A stretch of 42,395 nt of DNA from an uncultured Lachnospiraceae bacterium (GCA_946623875.1 CAMORO010000014.1:1-42395), one strand, 5' to 3'; shown: positions 8,615 to 17,275, counted from the stretch's first letter. Numbers and translations: made by a program. Notes: generated by a model not told the origin, from the letters alone.

Positions 8615-8663
8615 TAGTCAGGTAACAATTGCACGATTTTCACACATTTTTCAAGGATAAAAT

Positions 8664-8927
8664 ATGCGTATTTGGGGAAAAGTAATAAAAAATAATCGAA
8701 TACTGAAAGATATTGTTGTTGAGAACACGGAAAATGACACCAGAACACATAAGGTTTTTGATGCCATAGAAAAGATGAGTTATGAATTCGATTTAAGCAA
8801 ACCCATATGGCTCGACGCAACCGTTTCTGAATTCAAACGTCACGGGAAGTGCCGGTTTCATGCCGACAATTTCATAGATTCTATTGATTTTGACTATCTT
8901 GAGATTGAGGTTCTTGAAGAGGACTGA
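8664..8927 (+). CDS. Small conserved hypothetical protein, 87 aa
   Basis: Cytoplasmic, acidic protein opening MRIWGKVIKNNRI and ending FDYLEIEVLEED. From memory, close relatives occur widely in Lachnospiraceae and other clostridia, but I know of no assigned function. Charged and aromatic residues are regularly spaced (KPIWLDATVSEFKRHGKCRF), and there is no membrane segment or signal peptide. AAGGA lies 6 nt before the ATG. It is divergent from the alarmone synthetase. A weak CCCC/GGGG hairpin (8938-8950) follows the stop. Confidence 0.75.
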   Translation: MRIWGKVIKNNRILKDIVVENTENDTRTHKVFDAIEKMSYEFDLSKPIWLDATVSEFKRHGKCRFHADNFIDSIDFDYLEIEVLEED

Positions 8928-8966
8928 TACATTTCTTCCCCTGTTCGGGGTTAAAAATCCACATTA

Positions 8967-8995
8967 TTTACCGATATATTTAACAGATGTGTAAT
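8967..8995 (+). promoter_or_regulatory. Probable promoter for the EF-hand-like protein
   Basis: TTTACC (8967-8972), 17-bp spacer, TGTAAT (8990-8995). It is followed by a leader of about 40 nt and the AAAGGAGGA ribosome site. Confidence 0.45.
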
Positions 8996-9040
8996 TACAC
9001 TGAATGCGCAAAATAAAAATCTCATAAAGGAGGATTGCTA

Positions 9041-10144
9041 TTGATCATTTCCGCAAGTACGGTAGGAATGGAATCCGTCAGGAATTATTCCTCTTTGCGC
9101 ATGGATGCATATGGCATAACAAATGGTCTTAAGCCTGTTATGCCTGATAGTAACATTACTGTAAGTGAAAGCAACAGTAAGAAGGTTCCGACTGATGGCA
9201 AGGGCAGCTTTCAGAGCTCAATGGACAATCTTATGAAGCGGTTTGAGGCCATGGGAACCTCAAGGATTACACACAACCACTCCGAAGAGAGTGTGATGAA
9301 CCGGATCCGGACCGAATGCATAATATACCTCCTGCGGCTGCTTTTTGGTCCCGAAACCGATGATGGCTGCGACAATCCGTATTTAGATCCGGATAAGAGG
9401 GAAACGGCAGCCGGGAGCAGTGACAGCAGAGTCAGAAACGTCTTAAACAGTGGATCCGGCAATACATCCGGACTCTTTGGATACAGACAGTATGAAGCTC
9501 ATTATTACGCTGAAACCGAGGAAGTAAGCTACAATACTGCCGGCAGGGTTATTACCGCCGACGGTCGCAAGATCGAGTTTGGCTTAAGCTTTCAGATGAG
9601 CAGGGCTTTTGAGGATTTCTACGAGAAAGAACATACTTTCAACCCCGCAAGGCTGTGCGATCCTCTTGTCATCAACCTTGACAGCGACATTGCAGGAGTC
9701 TCGGACCAGAAATTCATGTTTGATATTGATGCCGACGGAGTAAAGGACAGTATCTCAACTCTTAACAGTGGCAGTGGTTTTCTGGCACTTGATAAAAACG
9801 GAGACGGGGATATCAATGACGGAAGCGAACTGTTCGGAACTCTCTCAGGTGATGGGTTTAAAGATCTCGCAGCGTATGACAGTGACGGCAACGGATGGAT
9901 AGACGAAGCCGATCCTGTATGGAAAAAGCTGGTAATATACTCAATGAATGAGGACGGAACGACCTCAATGTACGGTTTATCCGAAAAGGGTGTAGGAGCT
10001 GTTTATCTCGGAAACGTATCCACCGACTATTCGCTCAAAAACAGCATGGACAATTCATTAAATGCCATGATCCGCAAAACAGGCATGTTTCTCTATGAGG
10101 ACGGTCATGCAGGCACAGTCCAGCATCTGGACATAGCAAGATAA
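9041..10144 (+). CDS. EF-hand-like calcium-binding protein of unknown function
   Basis: The product has 367 residues. The C-terminal third holds calcium-loop motifs: MFDIDADGVKD (about 226-236), LDKNGDGDINDGSELFG (about 250-266) and DSDGNGWIDEADPVW (about 280-294). This FDIDADG...FLALDKNGDG...ELFG arrangement is also found near the ends of RTX-type and other secreted calcium-binding proteins. The N-terminal 200 residues are not recognised. No signal peptide is visible, so its location is uncertain. Start choice: AAAGGAGGA lies 7 nt before a TTG at 9041; the TTG at 9035 is too close. It appears to be a single-gene unit with its own promoter and terminator. Confidence 0.8.
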   Translation: MIISASTVGMESVRNYSSLRMDAYGITNGLKPVMPDSNITVSESNSKKVPTDGKGSFQSSMDNLMKRFEAMGTSRITHNHSEESVMNRIRTECIIYLLRLLFGPETDDGCDNPYLDPDKRETAAGSSDSRVRNVLNSGSGNTSGLFGYRQYEAHYYAETEEVSYNTAGRVITADGRKIEFGLSFQMSRAFEDFYEKEHTFNPARLCDPLVINLDSDIAGVSDQKFMFDIDADGVKDSISTLNSGSGFLALDKNGDGDINDGSELFGTLSGDGFKDLAAYDSDGNGWIDEADPVWKKLVIYSMNEDGTTSMYGLSEKGVGAVYLGNVSTDYSLKNSMDNSLNAMIRKTGMFLYEDGHAGTVQHLDIAR

Positions 10145-10184
10145 TACCGATAGTTGTTAAAACGCTGTCATATATTAAATAAAT

Positions 10185-10210
10185 CAGCCACCGGAAATCT
10201 CCGGTGGCTG
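10185..10210. terminator. Bidirectional terminator
   Basis: Perfect 10-bp arms CAGCCACCGG (10185-10194) and CCGGTGGCTG (10201-10210) with a 6-nt loop. The flanks are AT-rich on both sides. It lies between two convergent genes. Confidence 0.85.
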
Positions 10211-10214
10211 TAAT

Positions 10215-11450
10215 TCAATTCATATACTGACTCAACCCAACGGCTGCCAATGCAGCACCTAAAATTATTATAACCAGTAACATTGTCAGTATGAACATTA
10301 CCAGGCTGATGATCGCACAGGTCTTTTTCTGTCCGAGGAGGTTGGCTTTCCTGAACAGATACGGGAACTGAAAAAGCACTCCAAGTATTCCGTATCCTGC
10401 GGAAATATAAACATCACACTTCCTAAGAAGATTAATATCTACCACAACTATTGCTATGTAAGCAACCATAGTTATCCCATTGGGTATATTGATACCTGCC
10501 CTTGCCAAAACACCTCCTATCATTGTCAGGATAAAAGGCATAAAACACAATACCCATGACAAAATATTCGAGGTCTTTAATGTAGCTGCATAATCATCCG
10601 TATAAGAGGATGAAGAGGTATCACTCACGGTATTGGATGGGGTATAAACATCATTTATGTATATCGGCTCATATGCGGTCTTCCCGGTATCCTCCATTCC
10701 GTCGAAGAAGCTTGATCCGGAACCCGAACCTGCACCTGTACCTACTCCGTCAAAAAAGCTTGAACCAGATGAGCCGGAACTGCTTCCTGATCCTGTATCA
10801 ACCCCGTCAAAGAAGCTTGAACGTGTGGCAGAACCACCCTCTGACGAAGTGCCTGTTCCGGCAAAGAAGCTTGAAGTGCTGTTCTGGGACGGCTTGGCTG
10901 AAGCATTCCCTGAAACCGCCGGTTTACTGTCCAAGTCATCATCCATAAGATCTTCAAAAAACGACATGCTCCTCTGATCATCCACTGACATTTTATTCGG
11001 ACTTTCCTGTTCCCCGGGGCTGCTGATATCATCCTCAAATCCAAACAGGTCAAGTTCAGTATCCGAACCCATATCAAGGCCGGTGTCTTCCATTCCGAAT
11101 TCCGACTCTTCCTTTTTCTTATCTTCCTGTTTCTTTATCTCTTCACGGATAGTCTTCTCATCTTCATTCAGTACCTCGGACAGCCGGCGAAGCTCCTCTT
11201 CAATACTGGCTTCTTTGCCGGTATCTGCTTCACGGGTTTCAACCGGCTCTTCCTTATCTGTTTCAGGCTGTACGTTCTCCCAATGCTTGAGGATATCCTT
11301 CTGATCATTATCGAGCGTTTCATATTCGGAAGCCGTAATGTTCAGATCGGTAAGCAGCGAAGAACACTTGGTACACTTAACCTTCTTCCCCGCGCTTTTG
11401 AGCTTAAAAAGCTTGTCACATGAATTACAATAGTATAAATATGCGTCCAT
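10215..11450 (-). CDS. Zinc-ribbon membrane protein with internal SSFFDG repeats
   Basis: The 411-residue product starts with a zinc ribbon (YYCNSCDKLFKLKSAGKKVK then CTKCSS; four cysteines at 8, 11, 26 and 29). A long acidic, Ser/Gly-rich disordered region follows. Within it, at about residues 190-270, four imperfect tandem units each begin SSFF(D/A)G, with a related SFFED earlier. At DNA level each unit carries AAGCTTGA-type sequence. The C-terminus has about four hydrophobic helices (starting near ILSWVLCFMPFILTMIGGVL), ending LAAVGLSQYMN. It should sit in the membrane with ribbon and repeats in the cytoplasm. GGAGGAG precedes the ATG, which lies 20 bp after the hydratase stop, so the two are probably cotranscribed. 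Function unknown. Confidence 0.8.
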   Translation of the reverse strand: MDAYLYYCNSCDKLFKLKSAGKKVKCTKCSSLLTDLNITASEYETLDNDQKDILKHWENVQPETDKEEPVETREADTGKEASIEEELRRLSEVLNEDEKTIREEIKKQEDKKKEESEFGMEDTGLDMGSDTELDLFGFEDDISSPGEQESPNKMSVDDQRSMSFFEDLMDDDLDSKPAVSGNASAKPSQNSTSSFFAGTGTSSEGGSATRSSFFDGVDTGSGSSSGSSGSSFFDGVGTGAGSGSGSSFFDGMEDTGKTAYEPIYINDVYTPSNTVSDTSSSSYTDDYAATLKTSNILSWVLCFMPFILTMIGGVLARAGINIPNGITMVAYIAIVVVDINLLRKCDVYISAGYGILGVLFQFPYLFRKANLLGQKKTCAIISLVMFILTMLLVIIILGAALAAVGLSQYMN

Positions 11451-11470
11451 CTGTCTCCTCCGGCAGGGTA

Positions 11471-13762
11471 CTATCCTGCATAATAGTTAATAAGACAACC
11501 CTTAAGTATTATCTCCCTCTCGTCATCTGTAAGATCTCCCAGTCTTACAGTAAATTCCTTAAGCTCTTCACCGACAACATATGCTTTTATTTCCGACTGT
11601 TTGTCTTCTACGGCTTTGCGTATTCCGGGGAAGAACAGGTAGTCTTTATTCTTGAACGGAAGGTCACCTTCATCAATAAGGAACGGAAGCATTCCCCAGT
11701 TAATGAGATTCGAACGATATCTCTTGGTGGCATATTCATTGGCTACATTAGCCCATCCGCCAAGCACCTTCTGACATGAAGCCGCCTGTTCTCTTGCAGA
11801 ACCGTCACCCGGCTTGACTGCAAATATCGTACTGCCGAAACCTGTATTGGTCTTATCCGTACCGGGAAATACCTTTCTGATACTGCCCATGACATCCTTA
11901 AGGTCCGTATTCACCTCACAGGGATGTCCTCCGTTTATCCTTGCATCCTCTGCCCTCTTCATTTCCTTTGCAAGTCCTACGTAATTGGGATCCTTCCTTG
12001 ACAAAGTAAATTCAGCAAGTCCCAGAGGATTGGAACGATAAGATGATGTCTCGCCCGACGGGATAAGTTCATCGGTCGTAGTCACCGGGTCATGTATCTC
12101 TGAGACGCATCTGAGTACAAGATTGTCAGGCAGTGCACTCATCCTGGGCCAGTCCTTAATATTGGGACCAAATCTTACTTCAACCGAAGGATCAGCCACC
12201 CCGTGAGAGTCAAACACGCGGTTCTCGTAAATTGTCTTATCAAAGAAGTATTTATACTTATTAAGAGTCGAAGCTTCGATCACCTTATCGGCACCTGTAA
12301 GATATCCCTTGTTTGCTGCCGTGGCTGCGATCGAACGGGCATCCATAAGAGCTACTGATGAAATCTGTCCGCTCTGGAGCTTGGATCCTTCACGGTTAGG
12401 GAAGTTACGCGTGGAATGCCTTATCGAGAATGCATTGTTTGCAGGTGTATCGCCCGCTCCGAAGCACGGTCCGCAGAAAGCTGTCTTAAGAACTGCACCC
12501 GTCCTGAGTATCTTAGCTGCGCATCCGTTCTTAATAAGCTCCATGTATATTGGCATTGAAGCCGGATATACACTTAACGTAAATTCATCATCACCTATGC
12601 TCGCATTGTCAAGGATATCTGCTGCGGCACAGATATTCTCAAATCCTCCGCCCGCACATCCTGCGATTATTCCCTGGTCTACATACAGCCTTCCGTTTCT
12701 TACCTTATTCTTAAGCGTATATTCAACCTGTCCGTCAAGGCTTACCAATGCCTTCTTCTCTACATCATCAAGAATATCCATCAGATTCTCGTTGAGTTCA
12801 TCGATCGTATATGTATTGGACGGGTGGAAGGGCATTGCGATCATGGGCTTAACGGTACTGAGATCTATCTCTATCATACCGTCGTAATATGCCACATCAC
12901 CGGGATTAAGCTCCTTATATTCCTCACTTCTACCATGTATATCATAAAACTCCCTGATCTCTTCATCCGTTCTCCAGACAGATGATAAACAGGTAGTCTC
13001 AGTTGTCATTACATCGATACCTATCCTGAAATCCGCACTGAGCGAAGAAACTCCCGGGCCTACGAATTCCATTACCTTGTTCTTCACATATCCGTTCTTA
13101 AACACGGCTCCTATTATCGCAAGGGCAACGTCCTGAGGTCCTACTCCCGGCTCAGGTGTTCCTGTCAGGAATACACCCACAACACCCGGCCTGTCTATAT
13201 CATATGTCCTGTTAAGGAGCTGTTTAACCAGCTCAGGCCCGCCCTCACCGACTGCCATTGTTCCAAGGGCTCCGTATCTTGTGTGTGAATCGGAACCGAG
13301 GATCATCTTACCGCAGCCTGCAAGCATTTCCCGGGCGAACTGATGAATAACCGCCTGATGAGGAGGAACGAAAACCCCGCCGTATCTCTTGGCGCAGGAC
13401 AGACCAAACAGATGATCATCCTCATTTATGGTTCCTCCGACAGCACACAGACTGTTGTGACAGTTCGTAAGTACGTAGGGTATGGGGAATTTCTCAAGTC
13501 CCGATGCGCGTGCCGTCTGTATTATGCCGACAAAGGTTATATCATGCGATGTAAGCTTATCAAAACGTATCTTAAGCTTATCCATGGAACCTGAAGTATT
13601 GTGCTCTTCAAGAATACCGTAAGCTATGGTATTCTTAGCTGCCTCCTCCTTGCCGATCTCCCTGCCTGCTGCCGCTGCCACCTGTGCCGGTGCATCTGCT
13701 GTATCCTTTATCAGTGTCTTACCGTTAACAAGATATGCACCTGAATCCATCAAACTAACCAT
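11471..13762 (-). CDS. Aconitase-superfamily hydratase
   Basis: The 763-residue protein belongs to the aconitase/isopropylmalate isomerase superfamily and resembles the YbhJ-type 'hydratase' branch rather than classical AcnA. The three cysteines expected to hold a [4Fe-4S] cluster are present: [10 protein letters not shown] (C369) and [11 protein letters not shown] (C430, C433). Other aconitase-like stretches are [19 protein letters not shown] and [13 protein letters not shown], followed by a swivelling C-terminal domain. It probably adds or removes water on a tricarboxylic or related acid; the true substrate is not evident. AGGAGG lies 7 nt before the ATG at 13762; the frame opens slightly earlier at a TTG that overlaps this site. 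It follows the dus gene by 87 bp and precedes the zinc-ribbon gene by 20 bp. Confidence 0.88.
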   Translation of the reverse strand: MVSLMDSGAYLVNGKTLIKDTADAPAQVAAAAGREIGKEEAAKNTIAYGILEEHNTSGSMDKLKIRFDKLTSHDITFVGIIQTARASGLEKFPIPYVLTNCHNSLCAVGGTINEDDHLFGLSCAKRYGGVFVPPHQAVIHQFAREMLAGCGKMILGSDSHTRYGALGTMAVGEGGPELVKQLLNRTYDIDRPGVVGVFLTGTPEPGVGPQDVALAIIGAVFKNGYVKNKVMEFVGPGVSSLSADFRIGIDVMTTETTCLSSVWRTDEEIREFYDIHGRSEEYKELNPGDVAYYDGMIEIDLSTVKPMIAMPFHPSNTYTIDELNENLMDILDDVEKKALVSLDGQVEYTLKNKVRNGRLYVDQGIIAGCAGGGFENICAAADILDNASIGDDEFTLSVYPASMPIYMELIKNGCAAKILRTGAVLKTAFCGPCFGAGDTPANNAFSIRHSTRNFPNREGSKLQSGQISSVALMDARSIAATAANKGYLTGADKVIEASTLNKYKYFFDKTIYENRVFDSHGVADPSVEVRFGPNIKDWPRMSALPDNLVLRCVSEIHDPVTTTDELIPSGETSSYRSNPLGLAEFTLSRKDPNYVGLAKEMKRAEDARINGGHPCEVNTDLKDVMGSIRKVFPGTDKTNTGFGSTIFAVKPGDGSAREQAASCQKVLGGWANVANEYATKRYRSNLINWGMLPFLIDEGDLPFKNKDYLFFPGIRKAVEDKQSEIKAYVVGEELKEFTVRLGDLTDDEREIILKGCLINYYAG

Positions 13763-13849
13763 GAAAACTCCTCCTAACAAAAACAAGATTAACTCAACTT
13801 ATTATTTTATAGTATACAACATAACAAAGCAAGCAATTTATTCATTGAC

Positions 13850-14782
13850 TCATTCACTCAACAGCATCTGCTCAAGCATTTTGTACTCGCTCAGGCTTCT
13901 GCATTTCATAAGGTTCTTTACAACACTGTCTTTTCCGGCATAATCAGCTCCCATGTATCCCCACAGCTCCTTCATTTTCTTAAGCACCTGGGTTTCTCCG
14001 CTAAAAACCTGTGTGTAATCCATGCGGATCCTCTTAAGAAAATCCTTTAATTCACCCTTTGAATACGGTTCTCCTCCCGACAGTCTTCTTATAAGTGAAG
14101 GATCTCTTAACATCCCCCTGCCGATCATGACGGCCTTAAGTTCTCCTTTTGTACCTTGCATCAGTTCCTCAACATCATTCTCCGACAAAACATCTCCGTT
14201 ATAACAGACAGGATTGACACTTCCTTTAAACCCTTCGTAAAAGATATCTCTGTGCGGTGTGCCGATGTAATATTCGTATCTTATTCTCGGATGGATCGTC
14301 AGTTCATGTATTGGATATTTGTTAAATATACCCAACAAAATTTCAAACTCTTCCGTACTTTTGCTTCCAATCCTTGTTTTTATCGAAATATTCATTACCC
14401 TACTTTTGAAGATTTCATAGAGGAAATCATCAAGCTCGTTTATCCTCTCAAGGAATCCCGAACCTCTTCCCTTACCTGCAACCGTCTTTGAAGGACATCC
14501 AAGGTTTAAATTCACTTCTTTATACCCATACTCCTTAAGACTTTTTTCTATCCTGAGAAACCCTTTGGCATCATCTGCCAGTATCTGCGGTACAAGATTT
14601 ATCCCTCTGTTATTCTCCGGAAGTATCTCATTTATCTCCTTACTGCTCATTGCTCTCTTTTCATGGACAACCAAAAAAGGGGTGTAATACTTCTTAACCC
14701 CTTCTGAGAAATAATCGCGTATCGCATTTCTGTATATGTATCCCGTTATCCCCTCCATCGGGGCAAGATAATAATCTGTCAT
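13850..14782 (-). CDS. dus: tRNA-dihydrouridine synthase family protein
   Basis: FMN-dependent TIM-barrel enzyme that reduces uridine to dihydrouridine in tRNA. It opens with the family-typical YYLAPMEGITG. The catalytic loop LNLGCPSKTVAGKGRGSGFL contains Cys96. Phosphate-binding elements follow (NPVCYNGDVLSENDVEEL and AVMIGRGMLRDPSLIRR). I chose the ATG at 14782 (310 aa), which fits the conserved N-terminus; the frame extends to 14833 without support. The ribosome site (AGAGAAAG) is modest. A dispersed repeat (14814-14846) lies about 32 bp upstream of the start, in the 80-bp gap after the amidase gene. The position modified in tRNA cannot be assigned. Confidence 0.92.
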   Translation of the reverse strand: MTDYYLAPMEGITGYIYRNAIRDYFSEGVKKYYTPFLVVHEKRAMSSKEINEILPENNRGINLVPQILADDAKGFLRIEKSLKEYGYKEVNLNLGCPSKTVAGKGRGSGFLERINELDDFLYEIFKSRVMNISIKTRIGSKSTEEFEILLGIFNKYPIHELTIHPRIRYEYYIGTPHRDIFYEGFKGSVNPVCYNGDVLSENDVEELMQGTKGELKAVMIGRGMLRDPSLIRRLSGGEPYSKGELKDFLKRIRMDYTQVFSGETQVLKKMKELWGYMGADYAGKDSVVKNLMKCRSLSEYKMLEQMLLSE

Positions 14783-14813
14783 ATTTCTTTCTCTGTCTTT
14801 TGTAAATATCAGC

Positions 14814-14846
14814 GTAACTGTTCGGAACAGCACATAATTTATAAAA
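14814..14846 (-). repeat. Dispersed intergenic repeat, copy 1
   Basis: The minus strand reads TTTTATAAATTATGTGCTG then TTCCGAACAGTTAC. It closely matches 27046-27079 upstream of ileS (about 28 of 33 positions by eye, one gap). The core here is a perfect 6-bp palindrome, CTGTTC-G-GAACAG. Both copies sit about 32-35 bp before the start codon of a downstream gene, in the same orientation. Confidence 0.6.
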
Positions 14847-14862
14847 GTTTCAGTGTCAGTTC

Positions 14863-16338
14863 CTATATATCCCTGCCCCAGGGAATCTCATATGACCATG
14901 GCATTATCTGTTCAAACGAATATGAAGCCGCCAGTACATCTTCATCCCGGAAACGCTTACCTATTATCTGCATTCCTACCGGAAGACCCTCTGATGTAAG
15001 TCCCGCAGGAACAGATGCCGCGGGATTACCCGTGAAATTCTCGATAAAGGTCTCACAAAACCCGATAAGCTGTTCCGTCCTGTGGCCATTCACCTCAAGA
15101 GGCCCCTTCGTATTTCCGTCTTTTTCATTTAATACCGGCCCACATACAGTCACGGGAGATACTATCAGGTCATATCTTTCAAATACATCCTGCTGGGCAT
15201 CCAGCATTTCGGTACGTAATTCATTAAACCTTCTGTAATCCATGACTGTCGATCCGAGTGCGATCTCATTCCAGTAAATAAATTCCTCGGGAAGCTCATC
15301 CCTGTGATCTCTCACAAGATCAAAACCCTCTTTTTTCCACAGCTCCATATCTATCGCTGTATCAATACTGATACTTCTGCACCAAAGCTCGGCCATTTCA
15401 TTCTGCGAACTCCTGAAGTTGAACCTTACATCTTCATCAACCACAGCTCCCGCTTCCCTCAGCCGTACCGCTGCCATACGTACCGTATGCTCTACCTCTT
15501 TATCCACTGCAAAGACGCCAAAATCAGGCGTAAATGCTATCTTTACTCCGTTTAAAGGGCGTTTCATAAGCTCGGTAAAGTTCCTTTGTCCATGGTCAAG
15601 GCTTAGCGGATCACGCGGATTGTATCGCGCCATGTATTCAAGTAAGACAGCACTGTCCTCAACCGTCCGTGTAATTGCCCCGTCAAAGCAGTACGGATGT
15701 GTTGCCATCCATCCATCAGGCCTGTTTACGGCAGGGATTGTTCCTACAGACGCCTTAAAGCCAAAGCAGCCGCACCATGATGCGGGTATCCTTATGGAAC
15801 CTCCTCCGTCGGAGCCCTGACCGATGGTTATCATCCCGTCCGCTACCGCGGCTGCACTTCCACCCGATGATCCGCCCGAATTATACCTTGTATCAAAGGG
15901 TGTCGATGTGGGTCCGTACAGCTTATTGTCACAAGTTCCCCTAAAAGCAAAGGCAGGAGAGTTGGTTTTACCTACAGCTATTGCTCCCGCCTCCCTGGCT
16001 GCCGTATAAAAGACCGAATCCTCATTGTCAATACGTATCAGCGAATGCACTCCTCCGTGAGAATTGGTCCAGCCCTTTTTGGTAGGCAGAAAATCCTTAA
16101 GCCCTACCGGAACAGAGGCAAGAGGACCGGTCTTATCTCCCTTTGCAAGTCTCTCTTCAAGGATTCTTGCCTCATCCATGGCTTCCTCTATCTTAGTATA
16201 TGTAAAGGCATTTAAGCTGGGATTTCTTTCCTGTATACGGTCTGCAAAATACCGTATCACCTCTGTCGGGGCTATATTTCTTTTATTTACTTCCCTTCCA
16301 AGCTCAACACCTGACAGTCTGTGTAATTCCATATCCAT
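14863..16338 (-). CDS. Amidase-signature family hydrolase
   Basis: Hydrolyses an amide bond with a Ser-cisSer-Lys triad: K81 (VPVGLKDF), S158 in NSGGSSGGSAAAVADG, and nucleophile S181 in GSDGGGSIRIPASWCG. All three are intact, and the 491-residue length is normal. It resembles stand-alone amidases rather than GatA of the tRNA amidotransferase, since no gatB or gatC is nearby; the substrate is unknown. No signal peptide is seen. The ATG lies 24 bp after the stop of the VUT transporter gene, with AGGG about 10 nt upstream; the internal ATG at 16332 is an alternative. It probably belongs to a run VUT-amidase-dus-hydratase-zinc ribbon. Confidence 0.93.
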   Translation of the reverse strand: MDMELHRLSGVELGREVNKRNIAPTEVIRYFADRIQERNPSLNAFTYTKIEEAMDEARILEERLAKGDKTGPLASVPVGLKDFLPTKKGWTNSHGGVHSLIRIDNEDSVFYTAAREAGAIAVGKTNSPAFAFRGTCDNKLYGPTSTPFDTRYNSGGSSGGSAAAVADGMITIGQGSDGGGSIRIPASWCGCFGFKASVGTIPAVNRPDGWMATHPYCFDGAITRTVEDSAVLLEYMARYNPRDPLSLDHGQRNFTELMKRPLNGVKIAFTPDFGVFAVDKEVEHTVRMAAVRLREAGAVVDEDVRFNFRSSQNEMAELWCRSISIDTAIDMELWKKEGFDLVRDHRDELPEEFIYWNEIALGSTVMDYRRFNELRTEMLDAQQDVFERYDLIVSPVTVCGPVLNEKDGNTKGPLEVNGHRTEQLIGFCETFIENFTGNPAASVPAGLTSEGLPVGMQIIGKRFRDEDVLAASYSFEQIMPWSYEIPWGRDI

Positions 16339-16362
16339 TCCCGGTCATCCCTGTTTGATCCG

Positions 16363-17106
16363 CTATGCATTTGCTCTTAAACGCTCTACGTATTTCTGAC
16401 CTATCGAATTTCTTTCCCATGAAGCCGAAACCCTGTATCCAACCGGCGAGAATACCGCCTCCAGAATTAGTTCGATGATCATAGAAGTCGTGGAACAGAT
16501 AATGACCTGCATCCAGTTCCAGCCAAAGAATACATGAGATACCATTGCCGAAAATACGAAGTTGTCAACCCACTGTGCAATACAGGTAGAGATCAGGCTG
16601 CGGGAGGCAAATCCCTTATATCCGCCACGGTCAGTCATCTTTCCTATGATCTGGTTAAGCATGGAATTGACCACAGAGGACATGAGCATTGCAACTGCGG
16701 AACCTAATACCACATACCATGCCCCGCCAAAGGTTGCGTCTATACCGGCATTAATGTATTCTCCGACACCTGCATCCGGTGCGGAATAATAGGCTGCCCA
16801 GTGCCCGGGTGTCATCACAAGAAGCTTAAATACGACAACACTTACGATATTCACTGCTATTGCTATCAGGGAAATCTTGACCGATGCCTTTGCACCAAAT
16901 CTTTTGCATATGCAATCCATACACAGAAATGATATCCAGGATAATGCGAGACCACTGTTTATACAGAAGTAATCAGACCTGTACAGCTCTCTGCCTGCCA
17001 GCAGATTCATACATACAACAGACAGGATAAACACAGAAATGACCATTGAAGGCACACTTCTTAAGAGGATGCTGTAATCCTCCATTTCTTTCTTTAACTT
17101 ATTCAT
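16363..17106 (-). CDS. VUT-family (YhhQ-like) transporter, possible queuosine-precursor importer
   Basis: Integral membrane protein of 247 residues with about six hydrophobic helices (for example VPSMVISVFILSVVCMNLLA and WYVVLGSAVAMLMSSVVNSM). The conserved-looking SRSLISTCIAQWVDNFVFS segment matches the VUT/DUF165 pattern, whose characterised member YhhQ imports preQ0/preQ1. Specificity for a queuosine precursor is family inference. AAGGAGAG precedes the ATG by about 5 nt. A good promoter (17187-17215) and a leader of about 75 nt with a strong hairpin (17135-17163) lie upstream, so control by an RNA element is possible. No queuosine biosynthesis gene is in the window. Confidence 0.82.
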   Translation of the reverse strand: MNKLKKEMEDYSILLRSVPSMVISVFILSVVCMNLLAGRELYRSDYFCINSGLALSWISFLCMDCICKRFGAKASVKISLIAIAVNIVSVVVFKLLVMTPGHWAAYYSAPDAGVGEYINAGIDATFGGAWYVVLGSAVAMLMSSVVNSMLNQIIGKMTDRGGYKGFASRSLISTCIAQWVDNFVFSAMVSHVFFGWNWMQVIICSTTSMIIELILEAVFSPVGYRVSASWERNSIGQKYVERLRANA

Positions 17107-17134
17107 TTTTTCTCTCCTTTGGTTTTAGGTTTTA

Positions 17135-17163
17135 CAAGCAGGATATCGGACCCGAACTGCTTG
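17135..17163 (-). promoter_or_regulatory. Structured leader of the VUT transporter gene, candidate riboswitch
   Basis: On the minus strand, CAAGCAG and CTGCTTG form a perfect 7-bp stem around TTCGGGTCCGATATC. After the stem comes TAAAACCTAAAACC and then the AAGGAG ribosome site. The loop segment GGGT could pair with the tail ACCT as a pseudoknot that crowds the ribosome site. The layout recalls the small preQ1 class I riboswitch, but the tail and loop do not match the known consensus well. Confidence 0.35.
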
Positions 17164-17186
17164 GCGCCTTAAAAGCACGCATGTTA

Positions 17187-17215
17187 ATTATATATATTTT
17201 CCGGAAAAATGCAAA
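17187..17215 (-). promoter_or_regulatory. Promoter for the VUT transporter gene
   Basis: On the minus strand: TTTGCA (17210-17215), 17-bp spacer, TATAAT (17187-17192). The predicted start is near 17180. Confidence 0.6.
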
Positions 17216-17249
17216 CATTTTTGTAACTGCTTTATCCGTATAACAGCAA

Positions 17250-17271
17250 GTCAGAGGAAACATCCCCTGAC
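17250..17271 (-). terminator. Terminator-like hairpin, copy of a recurring element
   Basis: Arms GTCAGAGGA and TCCCCTGAC (one G-U pair on the minus strand) with a 4-nt loop, 4 bp after the stop of the cysteine-peptidase-like gene. The sequence matches 19 of 22 positions of the hairpin at 29179-29200. There is no clean T run. Confidence 0.55.
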
Positions 17272-17275
17272 TCAC

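Noticed and set aside
12309-12887. 192-codon open frame opposite the hydratase
   Set aside because: It is antisense to a conserved aconitase-family region, and its Ser/Pro/Leu-rich composition is that of a shadow frame.
14819-14831. CTGTTCGGAACAG as a LexA/SOS box
   Set aside because: The Gram-positive LexA site has the form CGAAC-N4-GTTCG; the half-sites here point the other way, and the sequence belongs to a dispersed repeat.
14863-16338. Amidase as GatA of the Glu-tRNA amidotransferase
   Set aside because: No gatB or gatC is adjacent, and such amidase-signature proteins are common as stand-alone enzymes.
17135-17163. VUT leader hairpin as an intrinsic terminator
   Set aside because: The stem is followed by TAAAACC rather than a T run, so a terminator role is unlikely.
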